Below, piece by piece: positions 1 through 9,151 of a stretch of DNA of 20,320 nt (positions within the stretch are counted from its first letter, which is position 1; each line of letters opens with the position of its first letter). The stretch is taken from contig BFEA01000919.1 in the NCBI GenBank assembly GCA_003427395.1, positions 10,922 to 31,241 on the forward strand. The letters are read 5' to 3'. The position numbers and the translations under genes were made by a program. This DNA comes from Chara braunii. Lineage: Eukaryota > Streptophyta > Charophyceae > Charales > Characeae. Under the pieces are notes generated by a model that worked only from the letters and a program-made list of their open reading frames with translations, was not told where the DNA came from and did no database searches.

Positions 1-12
1 TTTTTTTTTTTT

Positions 13-47
<35 letters not shown>

Positions 48-98
48 GGGGAAGGGGTCGCCCTTCCCCACCAATCAAGCACACACACACACACACAC
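1..98. repeat. T-tract, (GATT)7, perfect hairpin, (CA)n
   Basis: Sixteen T residues are followed by seven GATT units (17-44). An 18-bp perfect inverted repeat follows, with arms at 39-56 and 61-78 and a 4-nt loop GTCG, then a CA dinucleotide run to about 98. The left arm begins inside the last GATT units. From 99 to about 300 I see only A/T-rich sequence with homopolymers and a short TA repeat, and no gene. Confidence 0.9.
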
Positions 99-303
99 GA
101 CAAATTAAAATTTCCTTTTTTTATTACGTTTTTTTTTAATTGAAATACATAATTCTTTGTTTTCTTTTTTTTTTTAAATAAGAAAGCACTTGTAAAAAAA
201 AAACAAAAAATCACCGCGTTGTAGGTCTCTTCAAACCGTACAACCCCATATATATATATATTTTTTTTTGGTCCATTATTTTTTTTTTTTAAATGTTTGA
301 AAT

Positions 304-391
304 TCTCGGCCGCATTAACCTCAGGGGCNGACCTCAGCGGTCGGGATCCCGACCGCTGGCCGAGATTGACCCCGCGGTCATGACCGCGGGG
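304..391. repeat. Cluster of perfect palindromes (cruciform-prone)
   Basis: A 24-bp perfect palindrome lies at 335-358, centred on GGATCC. A 22-bp perfect palindrome lies at 370-391, centred on TCATGA. An outer pair of 8-bp arms (304-311 TCTCGGCC, 358-365 GGCCGAGA) brackets the first one. The single unresolved base of the window (329) lies in this cluster. It sits just left of the LTR retrotransposon and may be the remnant of another foldback element or a local rearrangement. No coding capacity is seen. Confidence 0.85.
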
Positions 392-404
392 GATACATAG
401 GCGC

Positions 405-923
405 TGACTAGCTAGCTACTATCTTCAAGGCTTGCTGACGTGGCAGCTGCCACGCATTGCTGCTGATGTGGCTGCTGCCACGTGTGACATCGCTGGGTCC
501 AAGGGACCGACATTGTTGTTCTATTGCATCATCACTTCAAGGAGAGATCAAGGCTGTTGTATCATCACTTCAGGAGGAGATCGGGACTGTGAGGAGGTTG
601 TGATACGTACCTGGATTCTTCATGTTGACGAGGCTCCAACGCTGATTATGGTCTGATAAGGTGCCACGTGGCACATTGTGACAGGACTTCGATATGTGTT
701 CAGATTACTGGTTACTGTAGGTGGCAATAAAGGAAGGAGCTCGGAGAAGGAGTGGGCATTGTGACTTCTTCTCCCTTGTCTTTCCTCCCTCCTTCCTCTT
801 CGTCTCTGTATGATTATCTCACCTCTTTTTTTTTGGATACTGTTTGATTATTGGAACTATCAGCGGCTCGATAATCTGGACTTGCATTGTCAACATTCGT
901 ATTCATGACTTGGGTTCATTGCA
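405..923 (+). repeat. 5' LTR
   Basis: This segment matches 7961-8479 along its full length with scattered substitutions and no net length change. It starts TGACTAGC, ends TTCATTGCA, and is followed by the primer-binding site. It contains a perfect 16-bp palindrome (439-454, centred on CAGCTG), a TGACGTGGCA box (436-445), a CACGTG G-box (479-484) and a long pyrimidine-rich stretch (about 766-800) typical of the R/U5 side. Four further matching bases (GCGC) lie just outside the TG start in both copies, so the true edge could be slightly further out. Confidence 0.9.
726..731 (+). promoter_or_regulatory. AATAAA: LTR polyadenylation signal or TATA-like box
   Basis: AATAAA occurs mid-LTR, upstream of the pyrimidine-rich block. 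It could be the retrotransposon polyadenylation signal or, since the presumed R/U5 region lies downstream, a TATA-like promoter element. In the 3' LTR the matching position reads GATAAA, so that copy has lost the exact hexamer. Position alone does not settle the role. Confidence 0.35.
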
Positions 924-1977
924 ATTTGGTATCGGAGTTGTACTCTTGACTGTGACAACAATGGCAACGACGTACGTGTGCAAAGCGCCAGGTGGCGTCA
1001 GGTAAGTATGAGGGAGTACTCAATCGCGATTATAATCGCGCGGCAGTCTAGACAGGGCACTCCCCTTCATTGAAGACTGCACACGTACCAAGATGAGGAA
1101 GACGGAGATCTGCTATTGATGAAGAAGACGAAGATTGTTGGCGAGAAGATTATTCCTGGCACAGATAACAATCCCAACGCACATGCTGACGTGGCAGTTG
1201 GGATACCAGCCTGTCTGCTGACGTGGCATGAAATGTGCCACGTCCCAGGATCTCGTTGATGACGTGGCAATCTTTGTTGCGTTCGTCGCTCACAAGCGAC
1301 TAGATCTTGAGTAGGAGCTGACGTGGCACTTGGAGGACTTATTGCTGACGTGGCAGGAGAATATTGTCGCACCTACACTTGATGTGGTGATAACGGCATC
1401 CTTGTGCTGACGTAGCATTGTTCGATTGGCTGGTCTGATTACAGTATCACAAGACACGCGAATGAGGCATGTGGGAAGGACATGAAACCACATTGTTGAC
1501 GTGGCATCCCAACATCTATTGATTGGACACCATTGACGTGGCAGTTTGCTATGTTGGGTATGCTGGGAATGACACGTGGCAGGCAAGAAGTTGCCTAAGA
1601 TTACATTCCGACGGCACCAGTGGTACAGCTGATTTGTGTTTGGACAGCTGTAGTGCCAATTGCTGATTGGTGTGTTGTAACGTATTGACACAAGTATTGA
1701 TGCCGGGAAGAAGAAGAATGCTAACATATTGTTATTAATGTTGGTATACTTACCTGTTGTTGTTGTGGTGCTATGCGTACTCACTTGTGTGTGTATCTGA
1801 TCACACGGCCTGAAGTGGTACCTGTAGAAATCTGAATAAGACGTCATTACACAAATTCAGAAAAGAACAACATTAGTATTGACTTGAATTTATTCTTCTC
1901 CTTTAAATCTTGCTGTATTAGAATTGTGCTGCTGTAAAATTTGCTTGTCTATTTTTCAACAAACGTATATTGACAAA
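924..1977 (+). other. Retrotransposon leader with TGACGTGGCA box array
   Basis: About 1.05 kb lies between the primer site and the gag start without a convincing plus-strand gene. Its striking content is seven exact TGACGTGGCA boxes, at 1187, 1219, 1260, 1319, 1346, 1497 and 1534. Variants lie at 1236 (inverted, TGCCACGTCC), 1408 (TGACGTAGCA) and 1572 (ACACGTGGCA). ACGT-core boxes of this kind are established targets of plant bZIP factors, so a stress-responsive enhancer is a reasonable inference. Irregular spacing (27-89 bp) argues against a simple tandem satellite. A 185-codon minus-strand open frame covers the same bases but has no recognisable domain. Confidence 0.7.
927..940 (+). other. 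Primer-binding site, initiator tRNA-Met type
   Basis: TGGTATCGGAGTTG begins four bases after the LTR end. Plant LTR retrotransposons often use TGGTATCAGAGC, complementary to the 3' end of initiator tRNA-Met. The first seven bases match exactly and the rest with few changes. Position and sequence together support minus-strand primer binding. Confidence 0.8.
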
Positions 1978-3758
1978 ATGTCTCAACCTGAAGGCACTGC
2001 TCAGACTCCCAAAGAACTTCCTGACGTTCGAACCAGACGACAAGTGGACGAGTGCAAGAAAATATTAACTGCCCGCTTGAATATACTGATCACTGAACTT
2101 CATGAGGCCAGTGCTGAGGCAGAAGCCCATGTCCGGGCACTGTATAACCTTGAGGCAGCACATGCTGCCCTCGAGGCAGCTGAGACTGACACCGATGTCA
2201 TGCAAGTTCAGGAAGTACTTATCAAGTGTCGTCAGACACTTGATAAGTACATCATGGACAAATTTACTGAGATTGCTAATGGCAGTGGAAAAAAAAAAGT
2301 GTCTGTGACTGAGGAGACAGTGGAAGAAAATATCCGGCAGCTTGAGGAAACTCTCATAAGAGAAAGGAACCGGAAAGAAGAAATAAAGACACAACGTGAA
2401 AAAAATGTACAGCAAGAACAGAAAGTGAATGAGATTAGACAAAATGTGTTAATAACTGAAGAGGAAGAACAGACAGTTTCTCTGACCCAACTTGTAACCT
2501 ATCTTGCTCACCTTGAAATGAAGATTGAACAGCAAGGTCTGCGAATTGATGAACTTACCGCAGGCTTGTAGACTGTCACCAATCTGGTAAAAGGAAAAAA
2601 CAAGGTGATTGAGACGAAGTCCGAAGAGAAGCCAAAAAAACTGATGGGAGTTGCCATAGAACATCTCAGAGTGAAAACCGGCGAGAAGAAAGAACAGAAA
2701 TCCGAAGAGAACAAAGGAAAACCTGTGGATCCGCCGAGTCTACCGCCAGGGTCCCCGAAAGGAAAGAAAGAGGGCCCTGCACAACCTGAAAAACCGAAGA
2801 AGAAAGATAAAGTCAAAATAAAATTGCATTTTACATTCTGCAATAAAAAGGATGAAAATTTGTTATTGTGGATCGCTGAGATACAGACCTATTGTGGCAC
2901 GGCCCCTGTTGAGCCTGAGTCCCAGGTAGCCTTCTCTACTTCTTGTCTAGGGGGTGAGGCTAAGGAATGGGTTTTGGCCGAAGCCAACACAGCCAGGTTC
3001 GGTGATATTGGGGAATGGGCTGGGACACTGAATCTGAAACAGTTCCTAGGGAAGATCAAGGAACGTTTCCTTGACAAGACGACGGCTGACAAGGCCTTCG
3101 ACCAGCTCACGACCATTGAACAAAAACATTGGACCTCGGTGGAAGCTTTGTCCAGGGAGGTTGACCGGTTGTTGCAAGTTCCAGGACTGAACTTGCAAGA
3201 CAATCAGATATTGTACATATACTCCCGAGCTCTGCCCGAGTCCGTGCGTAGTCAGCTTGTGGCGGAGTCAAAGTCAGTTAAGTATAACTATAGGCAGTTT
3301 CGGGATTTGGCTCTACAAAGAGAGCAAATGACTTCTCAGGTGAAGCACACTTATGCATCTGTTGTGAAATATGGTGGTGGTGCAGGTGCAGGAACAGGTA
3401 AGCGAGTACTCTTGCGCCAAAAGTGTCAGGACCACACCCTCGTCGTCTTTGACGACGATACTGTGAAGAAGTCGCCATTGGAGGCCGAGGGTATGGCAAG
3501 CGGCGTGAGTCCTGAAAGGGGGACGTCACTGCCGCCATGGTAAAAAAGAGAGGACCACGACCAGGAGTGAGGAGGCGACCGCGTTCATTCCCGGACCATC
3601 CCGGTATTGCAGCCGAAAAACCCTGGGAGAAAATGGACATCGACGAAAAGACTTGGCAATGCCAGATGAACAACGGGCAATGCTTGAAATGCGGGGTTGC
3701 GGGGCATGTGATTGCATGGTGCCCTTTAATCTGGAACCCAAAAGCCAGTCGCCAGTAG
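1978..3758 (+). pseudogene. gag: gag polyprotein, broken (coiled coil, capsid, CCHC knuckle)
   Basis: Gag packages element RNA in virus-like particles. The likely start is the ATG at 1978 (protein begins MSQPEG), 18 codons inside a slightly longer open frame. The N-terminal 200 residues are Glu/Lys/Gln-rich and helical, probably coiled coil. A TAG at 2569-2571 interrupts the frame, which then continues to 3543 through a basic Lys/Pro linker and a capsid-like region (about 2815-3330) with the Trp- and Leu-rich pattern of retrotransposon gag. A frame change before 3537 places the C-terminus in another frame, where a CX2CX4HX4C zinc knuckle (CLKCGVAGHVIAWC, near 3690) is followed by a stop. One nonsense codon plus at least one indel means no intact gag is made. 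Assignment is firm from order and the knuckle; the exact point of the frame change is not resolved. Confidence 0.85.
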
Positions 3759-4365
3759 GAGTAGCATCTGCTCCTACTGAGTTGAAGGGTTTAGATATTG
3801 AGAATGGTAAGGCGCCTACTAACCCTTTCAATCCTTCGACTCGTATGGCAGAGGATGTATCTTCTTCTGCCCTTCGTTTATAACACCCTGAACCTGTCTT
3901 ATGTTTTGTCTCTCTGGACGACTCCCTTGACGAGATTGGTAACGAGTTGTTGGCACTACGAAGCTCATGGGCAAAGAAATCAAAGTCTAAGGGTGAATTA
4001 TTACTCGCGGATGTAAAAATTGCATATACACGCACGGGTGCACTGTTAGACTAAGGATCTACAAGGTCCTACATATCCGAGAAGGCAATCTGCAAATTGC
4101 ATCTCGGAATGAAGGTAAAGAACTTATATCGACCTATCACGTCTATCCTGGCTGACAAAAACACGATCACTGTTTCACAATATGTCGATTGTGTCAAGTG
4201 TTGTTTCCGTACGACGGACGAGAACAAGATAATGCATGAAATTTATTTCCTTGTTGAAAATAATTTGTCGTTTGACATGATTCTGTGATGGATTGACATG
4301 AGGAAGCCTACCCAGATATCGAGTTCAAGGACAAAATTATGCAGCCGTAGGACGCACAAAATGAA
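3759..4365 (+). pseudogene. Aspartic protease remnant between gag and RT
   Basis: Ty3/gypsy protease cleaves Gag and Gag-Pol. Here a segment in a third frame reads GALLD, a TAA stop at 4052-4054, then GSTRSYIS. This matches the family active site D-S/T-G followed by a small hydrophobic stretch, with the middle residue turned into a stop. About 70 residues later the segment reads LSFDMIL, then TGA (4286-4288), then WIDM. This resembles the C-terminal family motif around ILG-hD-W, with the Gly codon as a stop. Frames differ from both flanking genes, so indels occurred on each side. About 3759-4030 shows no clear domain. Identification rests on position and two weak motifs. Confidence 0.6.
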
Positions 4366-7300
4366 ATGAAAACCATCAAATTGTATCATAAGTCTGACTC
4401 TGGCTCTAGTCTGTCTTTTTGTTGCATGAGTTACCCAACCTTTTGTTCGATGGTTTCGAAGAAGAAACTGGAACAGAAAGTCATGATGGACCTAGTGAAG
4501 CAAGTTGGCGAGACCTCTACTTCCTATCCACCCTTGATTGAGAAACTCCTAGCTGAGTATAAAGACTTATCAATGGAACCGACGAGAACTACTGAGCGTG
4601 TCATTAAGCACACTGAGATCATTCCTTGTAGTGAGACTTCTGAGGGCCCCATCTATAGAATGTCTCCTAGGGAACTTGAGGAATTGAGAAAACAACTCCT
4701 GGACCTAACTGAGAAAGGATGGATTCGCCCTAGCTCTTCTCCTTACGGCGCTCCTGTTTTGTTTGTGCCCAAAAAGGAAGGTGAGTTACGTCTCTGCATT
4801 GGCTATAGAGGGTTGAATTCTGTCACTGTCAAAAATGTCGAACCCCTATTACGTATTGACGATTTGTTGGACCAGTTGCAGGGCTGCAAGTACTTTAGCA
4901 AGATTCATTTGAAGTCTGGGTACCACCAGATCGAGGTGGAACCCACCGATCAACACGAGACTTCTTTCCGAACAAGGTATGGTCACTAAGAGTTCGTGGT
5001 AATGCCTTTCGGATTGACAAATGCCCCAGTGACCTTCCAAAGGTCAATGAATGAATTATTTCATCAATGGTTGGATCAGTTCGTCATTGTGTACCTCGAT
5101 AATATTCTAGTGTATAGTAAAACATTAGAAGATCACGAGAAACACCTTCGTCTTGTATTAGGAAAGTTACGAGAAGGTAGCTTCAAACAGAACCCGAAGA
5201 AATCTGAGTTTCCTAAGTCATAAGTTCTATATTTAGGACACATAGTGAACGAAGATGGTCTAAGGCCTGAAGAAAAGAAGACTTCAGCAATTAGGGATTG
5301 ACCACACCATTAGTCTATCACCGACTTGCATTGTTTCCTTGGTTTGGCAAGTTATTACAGGAAGTTTGTTTGGAACTTCTCACTGATTGCCGCACTAATG
5401 ACAAAAATGCTAAAGAAAGGAACTATATGGTTGTGGGATAAAGACTGTGAGTCTGCATTTAAGAAACTAAAGTATGCATTAACCCACTATCCTGTTCTCA
5501 AAGTTGTTGACCCATCTCTTCCCTTTACTGTTACAACTAACGCAGGTCAGTATGGAATTGACACAGTCCTTCAACAAAATGATGGCAAAGGTTACAGACC
5601 AGTCGAATTTATGTCTGTGCGATTACCCAATGAAAAAGTTGTCAACTCCATATATGAAAGAGAATTGTATGCCTTAGTCTGTGCACTGAAAACCTGGAAG
5701 CACTACCTGTTAGGCAGACACTTCACTGTGTACTCATACCACTTTACTTTGCTGTGGATAAAGACACAACCTAAGGTCTCTTACAAACTGGTACGATGGT
5801 CTGCTTTTCTTGATACCTTTGACTTTGAGCTGAAAACTATCAAAGGAAAATCTAACGTGGTTGCAGATGCATTGTCCAGGCGAAGTGACTTCTTTGGAAC
5901 TATTGTCTCTTATTTGGATTTGCGAAGTGATTTGAAAGAAAAGATTCGCCAAGGGTATGCTAGTGATCTTATCTGGAAGCCTATCCTTGACACTATTATC
6001 AAAGATCCATCTCTACTTCCCAACTATAAGATAGTCGATGGTTTGCTTTTCTTGATTGACCAAACTGAACACAGACTCTGTATCCCTCACAAAGAAGAAA
6101 GCAAAAGTCTGGTGATTGGGGAATGTCACGACTTCAAGGGGCACTTTGGGTTCAAGAAAACTTACGCTGAGGTCAGAGAACGCTTCGATTGGAAGAGACT
6201 AAAAGAAGATGTACTAACCTACGTTCGTACCTGTCTGGTGTGTAAGAGAAACAAACCTTCACACGAGGACCCTCTTGGGCTACTGAGACCATTGACGATT
6301 CCAAGTGAACCAGGTGAGTCTATCTCAATGGACTTCATGAGTCTCACAAAGATCCGCCATGACAATAGTCAAGTGATGGTTATTGTTGACCGTTTTTCTA
6401 AGTATGCTATGTTTGTTTTCTTACCTGCTGAAACACGGACTAAACTTGTGATTCAAAAATTTCAGATGCGATGGATAACTGAATATGGGTTTCCCTTATG
6501 TATTGTGTCTGATCGAGATTCAAGATTCACAAGTATACCATGGCAAAAGCTGATGGAGGCATACGGTACTCGTTTGACCATGTCGTCAGGGTGACACCCT
6601 AAAATGAATGGGCAAAGTGAGCAGATGAACCGCATGTGCCAACAACTCTTGCATATGTATGTAAGACCCGATCAAATCGATTGGGACAAGAACTTAACCA
6701 AAATAGCCAGTGCATATAATAGCAGTGTTCATACTGCAACTGGACGTACACCCAATACACTACACAAGGGGTGGAAACCGAAGCGTCCCATTGACGTCTT
6801 AACACGGGACCAATTTCTCAGGCTACCGCCAGGGACTCGTGAATATGCAGTATTGTTTCAAGAAGACATTAAGAAAGTGAAAGAGAACCTAAGAAAAGCT
6901 CAAGAGCAAATGATAGACCAAGGAAATAAGCATCGCCGACCATCGACATTCAAGGTAGGTGATTTAGTTTGGGTCAAGTCTAAAGAGTTTTTACTAGAAG
7001 AAGACGTGTCTCAGAAACTCCTGCCTGTCTATTTCGGACCCTGGGAAGTTCTCAAAGTCATAAGGGATGCAGATGGACCGTCTTATCGCATTAATATTCC
7101 CCCTCATCTTAAGACTTATTCTGTCTTTCATGCGTCCAAACTATTGCCTTATGCAGAAGAAAATGATTTTCCTAACAGACCCTCTATGATTCCACCATCA
7201 ATGGACGAAAGCTATGAAGTCGAAAAAATCATAGAACACGGGTTTTTTTCTACAAGCGCTCGCGGACGTCCTCAAAAGCAGTTCAAGGTATGTTTCAAAT

Positions 7301-7398
7301 CCCAACAACCATCAGAAGATCGATGGTTCAGTAAAAGAGAATTAATAAAAACTGCTCATGACATTGTCGCTGCCTATGAACGAGGGTTAAGGTCATAA
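4366..7398 (+). pseudogene. pol: pol: RT, RNase H, integrase, chromodomain-like tail (inactivated)
   Basis: This is the polyprotein region that copies element RNA into DNA and inserts it. One frame runs throughout, broken by stops at 4987, 5221, 5299, 5311 and 6592. RT: the usual motif A aspartate (FSKID) reads FSKIH; MPFGLTNAP is intact; the YLDD box reads YLDN. RNase H (about 5510-5880): the first catalytic Asp is Asn (TTNAGQ), the Glu in YERELYAL remains, the usual HTDH is YSYH, and DALSRR is intact. Integrase: His pair and CLVC zinc-binding motif (about 6120-6250), then MDF, SDRDSRF and GQSEQ, so the D,D,E triad is kept although a stop lies between the last two. A GPY/F-like module (YFGPWEV to HASKLLP) precedes a C-terminal stretch YEVEKIIEHG...FKVCFKS that resembles a chromodomain, which directs insertion to marked chromatin in chromoviruses. 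The true 5' edge lies slightly upstream of 4366. Confidence 0.93.
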
Positions 7399-7960
7399 AT
7401 ATTTCTGCGGTGAAACTCGAAAATAGGTCGGCAGGAATGCAGTAACCCTCTTCAGAAGTAGCTAGGGCACAAAAACCAGCCCCAAGAATTTGCAGACCAA
7501 AATTGGTCTGCACCGGGCTGTGTGACCAGCACATGCCCAGGCCTGAGCAGGCCGAGCTTGGTTGTGGGACCAAACACTAAACTCAGGAAATTCAAGAGTC
7601 AAAGTCAACTATCAAAGTCAAGGTACCCCGCCCAGGCCCTTGGTTGGATACATCCAATTGTTGTGCGCAGGTACCCAGACATGCATCCAGGCCGAAGAAA
7701 GTACAAATTCAGATCGATCCAGACCCTCATCAGAGTCAAGATCTGGACGGCGGGCATTTGCAGCAGCCGGGGTTCAGACCCCGAGTCAACGCTACAAAAG
7801 GTTGACTCTCCTGGCTTTGACATTCATTCTGGCTGTCGTGCGTTGACGCTGCTTCAACGCATTGACTCCGCAGTGTTGACTTGACGCTGCCATGCTGGAC
7901 GAGCGCTGGCATTAGGCTGGCATTGGCGAGATACCAGCAGAGCGCTGCTGGCTGGTGCGC
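7399..7960 (+). other. 3' untranslated part of the LTR element, TTGAC-rich
   Basis: This stretch lies between the pol stop and the 3' LTR. Open frames here are short and show no domain. Eleven TTGAC/GTCAA cores lie within 7598-7885: five on one strand (7598, 7604, 7617, 7735, 7785) and six on the other (7802, 7817, 7843, 7862, 7876, 7881). TTGAC is the W-box core. No evident purine run adjoins the LTR where a polypurine tract is expected. Confidence 0.6.
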
Positions 7961-8479
7961 TGACTGGCTAGCTACTGTCTTCAAGGCTTGCTGACGTGGC
8001 AGCTGCCACGCATTGCTGCTGACGTGGCTCCTGCCACGTGTGACATCGCCGGGTCCAAGGGACCATCATTGCTGTTCTATTGCATCATCACTTCAAGGAG
8101 AGATCAAGGCTGTTGTATCATCACTTATGGAGGAGATCGGGACTGTGAGGAGGTTGTGATACGTATCTGGATTCTTCATGTTGACGAGGCTCCAACGCTA
8201 ATTATGGTCTGATAAGGTGCTACATGGCACATTGTGACAGAACTTCGATATGTCTTCGGATTACTGGTTACTGTAGGTGGCGATAAAGGAAGGAGCCCGA
8301 AGAAGGAGTGGGCATTGTGACTTCTTCTCCCTTGTCTTTCCTCCCTCCTTCCTCTTCGTCTCTGTATGATTATCTCACCTCTCTATTTCTGGATATTGTT
8401 TGATTATTGGAACTATCAGCGGCTCGATAATCTGGACTTGCATTGTCAACATTCGTATTCATGACTTGGGTTCATTGCA
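7961..8479 (+). repeat. 3' LTR
   Basis: This is the direct-repeat partner of 405-923, with the same 519-bp length and the same TG/CA ends. The 16-bp palindrome is conserved at 7995-8010. Differences include a second TGACGTGGC in place of TGATGTGGC, GATAAA for AATAAA, and a broken T-run near 8385. A 74-codon open frame (7988-8212) is present at the same place in both LTRs with a few substitutions. I treat it as shared LTR sequence rather than a gene. Confidence 0.9.
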
Positions 8480-9151
8480 GATGTTGGTAGTTGGTTAGAT
8501 ATACCCTGCTCGAACAAAATGATCTCTGATTTTATAGGTGGGCAACCCTATTTCATTTGTTGCTGCTGCCAGGTTCGATGCTCGGTGGGAGATGGGTGTG
8601 GGTTTATACGATGTTGGGTTTGAACCATGAACGCAGTGGTGTTAAGATAGGCGGGCGACCCTAATTTGTTCTGTCGCTGGCTGGCGTCCAGTTCGCGGTG
8701 GGTGATGACGTGGAAACACTAGGATATTTGTGTTTTGCTGGGGAGTCTTCAAGTTCCCGGAGAGGTTGTGCTTCTGCTTCAAATGAAGTGTCGTGAGTTT
8801 TGGTAGCTTCTATTTCGTGTAGGTATTCTTGCTGGGAGTAGAAAGTACAAATTGTTTCTTATGGAAAGCATCTGGTGCGTAGTGAGAATAGAGTCTGCTT
8901 TTGTGGCAGGGTTGGTGCCGCTAGGATAGAGAGTGTGGAGTGGGATAGAGATTGTTTTCGTAGCAGGGCTCATGCCCTGCAAGGGTGATGAGTGTGGAGA
9001 CTTTGTGTGCGGGGATGGGGCTCCGAGTTCCTGGTGGGGCAGGACAACCTGTCGTCCCTGTTTTTGCTTGGCTTGATTATGTAATTGCCTTGGGCACTGT
9101 GCCCTATTAATCAAAATACAATTTCGGGAAAAAAAAAAAAAAAAAAAAAAA
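8480..9151 (+). mobile_element. Probable 3' end of a truncated non-LTR retrotransposon with A-tail
   Basis: No gene is found here, but the segment ends in a 23-A tract (9129-9151). Just before it is a small hairpin, GGGCACTGTGCCC (9092-9104). It contains two diverged tandem repeats: one of about 60 bp (8535-8595 and 8647-8706, sharing the pattern ATAGG-GGGC-ACCCTA) and one of about 58 bp (8884-8940 and 8942-8999, both ending GAGTGTGGAG). Repeated 3'UTR blocks plus a terminal hairpin and poly(A) suit the 3' end of a 5'-truncated LINE-like element. A processed transcript is the alternative. No RT sequence remains and no target duplication was identified, so the class is an inference. Confidence 0.45.

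Larger units (their letters stand above)
405..8479 (+). mobile_element. Degenerate Ty3/gypsy LTR retrotransposon (chromovirus-like)
   Basis: Two near-identical 519-bp direct repeats (405-923 and 7961-8479, TG...CA ends) enclose a primer site, a long leader, gag with a zinc knuckle, protease remains, then RT, RNase H, integrase and a chromodomain-like tail. That order (integrase after RNase H) defines Ty3/gypsy. The coding part is interrupted by at least seven in-frame stops and several frame changes, and RT and RNase H catalytic residues are lost, so the copy cannot be autonomous. I find no target-site duplication: the bases before 405 (GGCGC) and after 8479 (GATGT) differ. No clear polypurine tract precedes the 3' LTR. 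The element may therefore be a recombinant, or its outer edges may be eroded. Confidence 0.93.

Noticed and set aside
432-656. 74-codon open frame in the 5' LTR, repeated at 7988-8212
   Set aside because: Present twice only because the LTRs are copies. No domain is seen and it lies in LTR promoter sequence, so conservation here does not imply coding.
1290-1847. 185-codon minus-strand open frame across the leader
   Set aside because: Composition is odd, with repeated CHVS that is just the translated complement of the TGACGTGGCA boxes. No domain or start context supports it.
8568-8582. GGTTCGATGC, similar to a tRNA/SINE B box
   Set aside because: No matching A box at the right distance and no tRNA cloverleaf. 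The sister repeat copy (about 8690) lacks it.
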